A stretch of 11,536 nt of DNA from JANNOG01 sp050329415 (GTDB taxonomy: Bacteria > Actinomycetota > Actinomycetes > Actinomycetales > JBBAYJ01), in assembly GCA_050329415.1 (NCBI GenBank), contig JBHJOS010000120.1:1-11536 (forward strand), given 5' to 3'. Both the position numbers and the translations under genes were made by a program. Shown here in pieces: positions 1 through 5,766 of the stretch (position 1 is its first letter; each line of letters begins with the position of its first letter). The notes under the pieces are model-generated. The model saw nothing but the letters and a program-made list of their open reading frames with translations. It had not been told where the DNA came from and ran no database searches.

Positions 1-1020
1 TGGGCCGCCGCCCTCATCACGATGGTGATGACCTATCTCGGCATCTCGCTCTTCGTGCTGGCCCTGACGATCAGCGCGGTCCAGTTCGGCGAGATCCTGC
101 CGAACTACCGGGACCAGGCGGACCAGATGACCCGGGACACCCTGCAGTACGTCCAGGGCTTCGGGGTCAGCGACGACGACCTCGCCCAGGCGTTCGCCGG
201 GGTCGACGCAGGCAGCGTGCTGGGGCTGGTCAGCGTGCTCATCGAGGCCCTGGCCGAGACGCTCGGCAGTCTGCTGTTCGTCCTCGTGCTGCTGTTCTTC
301 CTGCTCGTCGACGCCTCGACGATGCCGCAGCGGATGGCGGAGGTCACGGGTCGCGCGCCCGGGGTCGCGCGGTCGCTGCAGGACCTCACCTCCGGCATCC
401 GCCGGTTCCTCGTGGTCACGACGTTCTTCGGGGCGATCGTCGCGGTCATCGACATCGGCATCCTCTACGCGTTCGGCGTCCCCCTGCCCCTGCTCTGGGG
501 CCTGCTGTCGTTCATCACCAACTACATCCCCAACATCGGCCTCGTCGTCGGACTCATCCCGCCGGCGCTGTTCGCGCTGCTGGACGGTGGTCCGGTCACC
601 GCGTTCTGGGTCACGGTGCTGTGGCTGCTGGCGAACTTCGTCGTGCAGACCCTGATCCAACCCAAGATCGTGGGGGACGAGGTCGGGCTGTCCGTCACCG
701 CGACCGTGTTGAGCGTGTTCGTCTGGGGCTGGGTGCTGGGGGCGCTGGGGGCGCTGCTGGCGGTCCCACTGTCCCTGGTGGCGAAGGAGTTGCTGTTCGA
801 CGAGCACTCCCCCCGTGGCTGGGTGTCGCCGCTGATCTCGAGCTGGAACAAGCGGAGCCGGCCTCCCGAGACCGTGATCACGCACCCGCGGCCGGTACGG
901 GGCCAGTTGGCGAGCACCGCGAGCACCGCGCAGGCACCGCCGCCGACCGACGCCCCCGCACCGGGACCGGGACCGGGACCGGGACCGGGACCGGACCAGG
1001 AGCCGCTCAGCCGTCCGTGA
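1..1020 (+). CDS. AI-2E family (PerM/YdiK-type) transporter, 5' end outside the window
   Basis: The frame is open from base 1, so the true start lies upstream; about 339 residues are visible. The protein is an integral membrane protein of the AI-2E/PerM family, whose members are proposed exporters or antiporters of small molecules; the substrate here cannot be read from sequence. Hydrophobic segments alternate along the visible part. The family-typical block Asn-Tyr-Ile-Pro-Asn-Ile-Gly followed by Ile-Pro-Pro is at about nt 520-565, and the Gln-Pro-Lys-Ile-Val-Gly block at about nt 655-675. After the last membrane segment (about nt 780) comes a cytosolic tail rich in Ala, Pro and Gly, ending in a run of Pro-Gly pairs encoded by a hexanucleotide repeat. 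The last 14 bases overlap the 3' end of the opposing DUF3152 gene. Family assignment is firm; function is not. Confidence 0.9.
   Translation, partial: WAAALITMVMTYLGISLFVLALTISAVQFGEILPNYRDQADQMTRDTLQYVQGFGVSDDDLAQAFAGVDAGSVLGLVSVLIEALAETLGSLLFVLVLLFFLLVDASTMPQRMAEVTGRAPGVARSLQDLTSGIRRFLVVTTFFGAIVAVIDIGILYAFGVPLPLLWGLLSFITNYIPNIGLVVGLIPPALFALLDGGPVTAFWVTVLWLLANFVVQTLIQPKIVGDEVGLSVTATVLSVFVWGWVLGALGALLAVPLSLVAKELLFDEHSPRGWVSPLISSWNKRSRPPETVITHPRPVRGQLASTASTAQAPPPTDAPAPGPGPGPGPGPDQEPLSRP
961..990 (+). repeat. CCGGGA hexanucleotide tandem repeat inside the transporter C-terminus
   Basis: Five exact copies of CCGGGA lie in tandem and run into a sixth imperfect copy (CCGGAC). The unit is a multiple of three, so copy changes only lengthen or shorten the Pro-Gly tail. 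The repeat ends about 17 bp before the stop-stop overlap with the opposing gene. A GCGAGCACC duplication at 910-927 lies just upstream in the same low-complexity tail. Confidence 0.9.
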
Positions 1021-1933
1021 GCGTCGGCCACGCGTTCGGGACGCAGGCCTCGACGCTCCTCGTCTGCTGCATCATGACCGGTGCCGGTTCACCGGCCCCG
1101 GGACAGCCGACGTGGCCGTACCCCAGGAAGTGCCCGAACTCGTGGTTGACGAGGTAGGCCCGGTACCCCGGGAGGTCGTCCCCCCAGGAGTCGGCCCCGC
1201 CCGCCCACCGCAGGGCGTTGAGCACGACCAGCGGTCCGTTGCGGCACGAGAACGTCCCCGCCGTCCGCAGCGGGGCGCAGAGCCGGTCCACGGTGTCGGG
1301 GCTGGCCAGCAGGATCCGGGCGTCGCCGCCCCCCTCGACCCGGTGCAGCGTCCAGCGGCCGAGGCCGATCCACGACCGTTCGTCACCCAGCACCGCGTCC
1401 ACCTCGGCCGCGACGGTCATGGGGTCGAACGGCAGCCCGTCCTCCACCTCGACGGTGTACCGCAGCGACGTCCCGCCCTCGCCCACCGGTTCGGTCCCCC
1501 CGCCCGCCACGACGAAGCTGCCCGAGGCGGACCGGGGAACGTCCTGCGGACCCGCCTCCGGAGGCGGCGACCCGGTCGGGGGGGCCGTCGGCTCGACCCG
1601 GGCCGCCGCCGTGGGGGCCGCCGCCGCGGGCGGCGTCGGGGTGGCCGTGGCCAGCACGGGAGCCGGGACCGCCGAGGTGGGCAGCGGAGCCGGTCCCAGC
1701 ACCGAGACCAGCGCCTGGGAGGCGTCCCGGGCGGCTCGCTCCGGCAGGCCGACCCAGAGCAGCCACAGGCACAGCACGGCCGTCATCGCGAGCACTGGCC
1801 GCCATCGCGAGCTCCGGGTCGTCCGGTGCCGAGTCGGTTCAGCCCGGATCACGTCCTCGACCGTACGCGGACGGGGGACCCGGGGGTCGACGCGGGAGGC
1901 CGCCTCCGGGGCGTCCGGGACCCGCTGTCCCAC
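1007..1933 (-). CDS. DUF3152 protein with metzincin-like zinc motif, membrane-anchored or secreted
   Basis: A 308-residue protein. Residues 1-44 are a charged cytosolic N-terminus, 45-63 a single hydrophobic segment (signal anchor or uncleaved signal), about 64-130 an Ala/Pro/Thr-rich linker, and the rest a DUF3152 domain that would lie outside the membrane. The domain contains HEFGH at 264-268 with a third His at 274, i.e. HExxHxxGxxH, followed by a Met pair at 287-288 that could be the Met-turn of a metzincin. Paired Cys (one pair before, one pair around the zinc motif) fit an exported fold. A metalloprotease activity is therefore inferred; DUF3152 itself has no assigned function that I know of. 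The start is GTG 1933, because AGGAGG lies 7 nt upstream; a TTG at 1936 is only 4 nt from it. Confidence in family is high, in catalysis moderate. Confidence 0.9.
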   Translation of the reverse strand: MGQRVPDAPEAASRVDPRVPRPRTVEDVIRAEPTRHRTTRSSRWRPVLAMTAVLCLWLLWVGLPERAARDASQALVSVLGPAPLPTSAVPAPVLATATPTPPAAAAPTAAARVEPTAPPTGSPPPEAGPQDVPRSASGSFVVAGGGTEPVGEGGTSLRYTVEVEDGLPFDPMTVAAEVDAVLGDERSWIGLGRWTLHRVEGGGDARILLASPDTVDRLCAPLRTAGTFSCRNGPLVVLNALRWAGGADSWGDDLPGYRAYLVNHEFGHFLGYGHVGCPGAGEPAPVMMQQTRSVEACVPNAWPTLTDG

Positions 1934-1940
1934 CAACCCA

Positions 1941-1946
1941 CCTCCT
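1941..1946 (-). promoter_or_regulatory. Strong Shine-Dalgarno (AGGAGG) for the DUF3152 gene
   Basis: Read on the minus strand the hexamer is a perfect anti-16S match. Its 7-nt gap to GTG 1933 decides that start over TTG 1936 (4-nt gap). It contrasts with the divergent ATP-grasp gene, which has no such site. Confidence 0.75.
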
Positions 1947-2012
1947 CGCCGTCGCGCCTCGCCATCCCGGTGCTCGTGCGCTCGTGTCCTGCGTGCTCCC
2001 GTCGGATCTCGT

Positions 2013-2018
2013 TACCCT
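2013..2018 (+). promoter_or_regulatory. Putative -10 hexamer TACCCT for a leaderless ATP-grasp mRNA
   Basis: TACCCT fits the actinobacterial TANNNT -10 pattern and ends 7 nt before GTG 2026, which would place the transcription start at or next to the start codon. No Shine-Dalgarno is visible before this GTG and no convincing -35 was found. Confidence 0.5.
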
Positions 2019-2025
2019 CCGGCGC

Positions 2026-2949
2026 GTGGCCGCTGTTCGGATCGCCCTGGTGACCTGCCGCGACCTGCCCGACCTCGATCCGGACGACCGCCCGGTGAGG
2101 GCGGCCCTCACAGCCCGGGGGATCGCTGCGGAGCCGGTGGTGTGGGACGACCCCCGCGTGGACTGGGCCGCCTTCGACCTGTGCGTGCTGCGCTCCCCCT
2201 GGGACTACACGCCGCGACGGGACGAGTTCGTTTCATGGACCCGTTCGATTCCGCGGTTGGCGAACCCGGCCTCGGTCGTGGCGTGGAACACCGACAAGCG
2301 ATATCTCACTGACCTCGCCGGGGCCGGCGTCCCCACCGTGCCCACCGACTTCGTGGCACCGGGCGAGACCTGGCGGGTCCCGGGGGCGCCCTTCGTCGTC
2401 AAGCCGACGGTGGGCGCCGGAGGCCGGGACGCCGCCCGCTACGACCCGGCGGACGCGGCGCAGCTGGCGCAGGCGGCCGGGCACGTCGCCCGGCTGCACT
2501 CGACGGGGCGGACCGTCATGGTCCAGCCGTACCTCGCCGCGGTCGACCGGGACGGCGAGACCGGCGTCGTCCATCTCGGGGGACGCCTCAGCCACGCCTT
2601 CCGCAAGGACGCCCTCCTCGAGGGCACGGACAGCGTCGTCGACGGGCTCTACCGGCCGGAGACGGTGACCCCGCGTGAGGCACCGGACGACGTGCTGGCG
2701 CTGGCGGAGGCGGCACTGGCCGCAGTGGCCCGGGTCGCGCCGCGGCACCCGGCGCTGCTGTACGCCCGCGTGGACACGGTGCCGGGCCCCGACGGACGGC
2801 CCCTTGTCCTCGAAGTGGAGCTGACGGAGCCGTCGCTGTTCCTCGCCCTGGCCCCCGGCGCGGTCGAGCGCTTCGCCGACGCGATCACCCACGCGATCGC
2901 CGACGGAGCGACCGTGGCGCACCACGAGCCCTCCGCAGCCACCACGTAG
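2026..2949 (+). CDS. ATP-grasp domain protein, peptide/amide ligase-like, substrate unknown
   Basis: A 307-residue cytosolic ATP-grasp enzyme, a fold that joins a carboxylate to an amine or thiol through an acyl-phosphate. Visible features in order: N-terminal pre-ATP-grasp strand (about 4-12), RSPWDY at 56-61 and NTDKRYL at 88-94, both typical of the group loosely related to glutathione synthetase and the cycloserine-pathway protein DcsG; the ATP-binding strand with a conserved Lys in FVVKPTVGAGGRD at 123-135; a QPYL strand at 167-170; YARVD at 246-250; and VLEVELTEPSLFL at 261-273, whose Glu residues would bind Mg. The start was set at GTG 2026 rather than GTG 1984: it gives the usual short N-terminus and sits behind a -10-like hexamer. 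A DUF2630 gene follows 10 bp later. The substrate cannot be named. Confidence 0.9.
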   Translation: MAAVRIALVTCRDLPDLDPDDRPVRAALTARGIAAEPVVWDDPRVDWAAFDLCVLRSPWDYTPRRDEFVSWTRSIPRLANPASVVAWNTDKRYLTDLAGAGVPTVPTDFVAPGETWRVPGAPFVVKPTVGAGGRDAARYDPADAAQLAQAAGHVARLHSTGRTVMVQPYLAAVDRDGETGVVHLGGRLSHAFRKDALLEGTDSVVDGLYRPETVTPREAPDDVLALAEAALAAVARVAPRHPALLYARVDTVPGPDGRPLVLEVELTEPSLFLALAPGAVERFADAITHAIADGATVAHHEPSAATT

Positions 2950-2952
2950 GCT
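2947..2952 (+). promoter_or_regulatory. Putative -10 hexamer TAGGCT overlapping the ATP-grasp stop codon
   Basis: The TAG stop of the ATP-grasp gene doubles as the first three bases of TAGGCT, a TANNNT match. It ends exactly 7 nt before ATG 2960, the same spacing as in front of the ATP-grasp gene. This suggests a separate leaderless transcript for the DUF2630 gene in addition to read-through. Confidence 0.4.
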
Positions 2953-2959
2953 CCCGACC

Positions 2960-3205
2960 ATGGACGACGCGTCGATTCGGCAGCGCATCAGCGGACTGGT
3001 CGAGCGCGAGCACGCCCTGCGCGACGCCCTGACCGAGGGGCGGATCACCGAGCAGGCCGAGCACGACGAGCTGTCGGCGATCGAGGTCGAGCTGGACCAG
3101 TGCTGGGACCTGCTGCGCCGGCGCGAGGCCCGCCGGCGGGCCGGCCTCGACCCCGACGAGGCGGACCTCCGCCCGCCCGGGGAGGTGGAGGGCTACCTCC
3201 AGTAG
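2960..3205 (+). CDS. DUF2630 family small protein
   Basis: An 81-residue, highly charged, mostly helical protein. It matches the DUF2630 pattern as I know it: an N-terminal MDDxxIxxRI, an LVxREHxLR helix, and the signature LDQCWDLLRRR in the middle (about residues 48-58), followed by an Arg-rich AGLDPDEADLRP stretch and a short VEGYLQ end. The two long amphipathic helices could form a coiled-coil pair. No catalytic motif or membrane segment is seen and the family has no assigned role that I know of. It lies 10 bp after the ATP-grasp stop on the same strand, and 34 bp from the convergent citrate synthase 2 gene; no clear terminator hairpin is visible in that gap. Confidence 0.88.
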   Translation: MDDASIRQRISGLVEREHALRDALTEGRITEQAEHDELSAIEVELDQCWDLLRRREARRRAGLDPDEADLRPPGEVEGYLQ

Positions 3206-3239
3206 TCCTGTCCTGCGCGGGGGCGCGACCGGTGGGGCG

Positions 3240-4379
3240 TCAGGCGGGCACCGGCTGGGGTGCGGCGGGACCGGCGTAGCGCGCCGAAGGGCGGATGAGG
3301 CGCGGGTCCGCGGCCTGTTCGAGGAGGTGGGCGCACCACCCGACGACGCGGCTCACCGCGAACGTCGGTGTGAACATGACCGGCGGGATGCCGCATGCCT
3401 CCATGACCACCCCCGCCCAGTACTCGACGTTGACGTCCAGCCGCCGACCGGGCTTGAGCTCCGCCAGCACGGCCACCACCCGGCGCTCGACCGCGGCGGC
3501 CAGCTCGACCCGCCCGCCCCCGAGGCCCTCGGCGACCTCCCGCAGCAGGAGCGCGCGGGGGTCGGCGGTGCGGTAGACGGCGTGGCCGAAGCCCATCACC
3601 CGCCTGCCCGCGGCCACGGTCTCGCGGACCCAGTCGTCGACCCGCTCCGGCGTCCCGATCTCGTCCAGTGCCTCCAGGGCGCGATCCGGCGCCCCGCCGT
3701 GCAGGGGCCCCGCGAAGGCCGCGAGCGCGGCCGTCACCACCGCCCCCACATCCGCCCCGGTCGAGGCCACCACGCGGGCGGTGAAGGTGGAGGCGTTGAA
3801 GCCGTGGTCGGCGGCCGCGACGAGATACCGGCTCAGGGCCTGGACGCGGCGCGGGTCCGGGTCGGTGCCGGTCAGCAGGTGCAACCAGGACGCTGCTGAC
3901 CCGAGGTCGTCCCGCGGGGGCACCGCGGGGAGGCCGCGGCCGGCCCGGTGCAGGGCCGCGAGGATCGTCGGCGTCACCGCGCAGATCCGCAGGCAGTCCG
4001 CTTCCCGGGCGGGCCGGTCGGTGTCGAGGACGGGACGGAACCCCTCCTCCGCGGCCAGCAGCGACAGCGCCGCTCGCAGTCCCGCCAGGGGCGAGGTCCG
4101 CGCCGTGGCCGAGGCGATCGCGGGCAGTGCCGTCGCGACGGCCGGGGGCAGGACACGCGCCCGGGCGACGGCGGTGCGCAGCTCCTCGGCCTCCCTCGGT
4201 CCGGGGAGCCGGCCGCGCCACAGCAGGAACCACACGTCCTCGAAGGACCGGCTCCGGGCGAGGTCGACGGCCGAGTACTGGCGGTAGTGGTAGAAGCCCT
4301 CCTCGCCGCGGACGTCACCGATTCCGGTCTCCGTGACGACGACCCCGCGCAGTCCCGGGGGCGCCTCGACGAGCGTCAT
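3240..4379 (-). CDS. citA: Citrate synthase 2 (type II-like, actinobacterial CitA group)
   Basis: A 379-residue citrate synthase, condensing acetyl-CoA (or a related acyl-CoA) with oxaloacetate. Landmarks: substrate His in ADHGFNAST (His192), catalytic His227 in GPLHGG, His266 in GFGHAVYR, and the C-terminal Arg363 in IRPSARY. At the place of the catalytic Asp (normally Asn-Val-Asp) the sequence reads NVEYW, so residue 319 is Glu. From memory, other actinobacterial citrate synthase 2 proteins may share this, but I could not check. The length is near that of mycobacterial CitA. The start is ATG 4379, preceded at 6 nt by GACAGT and, 17 bp further, by TTGAGG; the GTG at 4409 would add 10 atypical residues and put the half-sites inside the upstream edge of the gene. 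It is divergent from the HTH-citrate synthase gene. 2-Methylcitrate synthase activity cannot be excluded. Confidence 0.88.
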   Translation of the reverse strand: MTLVEAPPGLRGVVVTETGIGDVRGEEGFYHYRQYSAVDLARSRSFEDVWFLLWRGRLPGPREAEELRTAVARARVLPPAVATALPAIASATARTSPLAGLRAALSLLAAEEGFRPVLDTDRPAREADCLRICAVTPTILAALHRAGRGLPAVPPRDDLGSAASWLHLLTGTDPDPRRVQALSRYLVAAADHGFNASTFTARVVASTGADVGAVVTAALAAFAGPLHGGAPDRALEALDEIGTPERVDDWVRETVAAGRRVMGFGHAVYRTADPRALLLREVAEGLGGGRVELAAAVERRVVAVLAELKPGRRLDVNVEYWAGVVMEACGIPPVMFTPTFAVSRVVGWCAHLLEQAADPRLIRPSARYAGPAAPQPVPA

Positions 4380-4385
4380 GGACGC

Positions 4386-4391
4386 ACTGTC
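4386..4391 (-). promoter_or_regulatory. Putative -10 hexamer GACAGT for citrate synthase 2
   Basis: On the minus strand GACAGT is followed by 6 nt and then ATG 4379. A -35-like TTGAGG (4409-4414, minus) lies 17 bp upstream of it. Together they form a reasonable leaderless promoter whose -35 overlaps the first TCAAC half-site. Confidence 0.4.
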
Positions 4392-4410
4392 CGCCGGGCA
4401 GCCCGCCACC

Positions 4411-4430
4411 TCAACGTTGACGTGGTCAAC
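4411..4430. promoter_or_regulatory. Putative operator: three TCAAC/GTTGA half-sites between divergent citrate synthase genes
   Basis: The half-sites are TCAAC (4411-4415), its inverse GTTGA (4416-4420) and TCAAC (4426-4430). They create a perfect 10-bp palindrome at 4411-4420 and a 15-bp inverted repeat GTTGAC-GTG-GTCAAC at 4416-4430. The two direct TCAAC copies are 15 bp apart. The sequence overlaps the -35-like element of citrate synthase 2. The neighbouring HTH protein is the obvious candidate ligand; this is inference. Confidence 0.55.
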
Positions 4431-4450
4431 CCATCGGCGCCGAGGTGGGC

Positions 4451-4456
4451 GACAGT
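4451..4456 (+). promoter_or_regulatory. Putative -10 hexamer GACAGT for the HTH-citrate synthase
   Basis: The same hexamer GACAGT as on the opposite strand, again exactly 6 nt before a start codon (GTG 4463). No good -35 lies 16-18 bp upstream, so this side would need an activator or be weak. Confidence 0.35.
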
Positions 4457-4462
4457 GGGGCG

Positions 4463-5749
4463 GTGGCGGACGCGAGCTTCCTCAGCACGGTCGAGACGGC
4501 TCGGCGACTCGGGGTGACACCCGAGACGGTCTACGCCTACGTGAGTCGCGGCCTGCTGACGAGCGTGCGCCACCCGGGACACCGGGGCAGTGCGTTCGCT
4601 GCGGACGAGGTGGCGGGGCTGGCCGCCCGCGGCCGGGCGGGGCGCTCCCCGCGGGGGGCGCTGGAGCGGATCCGGACGGCGGTCACGGCGATCGAGGACG
4701 ACCGGCTGTTCTACCGCGGCCGTCCGGTGGCGGCGCTGGTGCGGACCGGCTACGAATCCGTGGCGGAGCTGCTGTGGCTGGGCCGCCCGGGTCCCCGGGT
4801 CTGGGAGCCGCCCGGTGCCACGGCGGTCGCGGCCGTGACGGCAGCCGTGGGCTCGCTGCCGGTGACGGCCCGGCCGGCCGACCGGCTCCGGGCGGGGGTC
4901 ACCGCGCTCGCGGCCCTCGACCCGGCGCGCTCCGACGGCCGGCCGGGCGCGGTCGTGGTCGCCGCCCGGACGACGATCACCGCTCTGGCGGCCGCGGTCG
5001 CCGACGCTCCCGGTCGAATCGAGGGCGGCACGGCGGAGGCCGCGCACGCCCCCGGTGACGGGACGGCGGGAGCAAGGGGCGGCGCTGGCACGGTCGCGGG
5101 CCTGCTGTGGCGCGGGCTCGCGCCCCGGCCCGCGGATCGGGAGGCGAGTGACGTGGCGGTCCTCGACGCCGCGCTGGTCCTGCTCGCCGACCATGGCCTG
5201 GCCGCGTCCACCGTGGCGGCCCGGGTGGCCGCGAGCGTCCGGGCCGACGTCTACGGCGTGGTGTCGGCCGGCCTCGGCGCCGCGGACGGGCCGCTGCACG
5301 CGGCGGCCCCCGAGCGGGCCGGGCGACTGCTGGACGACGTCCTCGCCACCGACCCCGCGGCCGTCCTCGGGCCGTACCTGCGGAGCGACGCGACGGCGCC
5401 GCCAGGATTCGGCCACGCGGTGTACCGGCGCGCGGACCCGCGGGCGGAGCTGCTCCTCGACCTGCTGCCGGACGGCCCGGCGCGGGCGGCGGCCGACGCC
5501 ATGGGGGCGTGGCTGGCCGCCCGCGAGGACCTCTTCCCCACTGTCGACCTCGCCCTCGCCGCACTCGCCCGCACGTACGACCTGCGCCCCGGGGCCGCGG
5601 AACTCGTCTTCCAGCTCGCCAGGATCGCCGGCTGGGTCGCCCACGCCCTCGAGGAGTACGCCGAACCGGGTGTCCGTTTCCGTGCGGTGGGCGACTACAC
5701 CGGCGAGCTCCCCGGCACACCGCCTGACAGCCCGGTGGTCCGGCCGTAA
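4463..5749 (+). CDS. HTH-citrate synthase fusion, probable transcription regulator or DNA-binding enzyme
   Basis: About 428 residues. Residues 5-50 form a MerR/excisionase-type helix-turn-helix (LSTVETARRLGV, then TPETVYAYVSRGLL and a basic RHPGHRGS wing), followed by a citrate synthase body. The body keeps the key residues: His244 in LADHGLAAST, His279 in GPLHAA, His318 in GFGHAVYR, Asp362 in PTVD, and Arg405/Arg407 in VRFRAVGDYTG. So unlike its divergent neighbour it keeps the His-His-Asp triad, though GPLHGG has become GPLHAA. An Ala/Gly-rich insert at about 180-212 separates the two halves of the large domain. HTH-citrate synthase proteins occur in many actinobacteria; their function is not settled as far as I know. 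GTG 4463 was chosen over GTG 4445 because the HTH starts a few residues later and GACAGT lies 6 nt upstream. It ends 17 bp from the convergent P450 gene. Confidence 0.85.
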   Translation: MADASFLSTVETARRLGVTPETVYAYVSRGLLTSVRHPGHRGSAFAADEVAGLAARGRAGRSPRGALERIRTAVTAIEDDRLFYRGRPVAALVRTGYESVAELLWLGRPGPRVWEPPGATAVAAVTAAVGSLPVTARPADRLRAGVTALAALDPARSDGRPGAVVVAARTTITALAAAVADAPGRIEGGTAEAAHAPGDGTAGARGGAGTVAGLLWRGLAPRPADREASDVAVLDAALVLLADHGLAASTVAARVAASVRADVYGVVSAGLGAADGPLHAAAPERAGRLLDDVLATDPAAVLGPYLRSDATAPPGFGHAVYRRADPRAELLLDLLPDGPARAAADAMGAWLAAREDLFPTVDLALAALARTYDLRPGAAELVFQLARIAGWVAHALEEYAEPGVRFRAVGDYTGELPGTPPDSPVVRP

Positions 5750-5766
5750 CGGGGTGTCGGCGGGGA

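Noticed and set aside
3193..4233. Minus-strand open frame of 346 codons overlapping citrate synthase 2 in another frame
   Set aside because: Its translation is an Arg/Gly/Pro-rich shadow without motifs, while the other frame contains all citrate synthase landmarks.
4445..4462. GTG 4445 as the start of the HTH-citrate synthase
   Set aside because: It remains possible, but GTG 4463 sits 6 nt after a -10-like hexamer, mirrors the start of the divergent gene, and leaves a normal short lead into the HTH.
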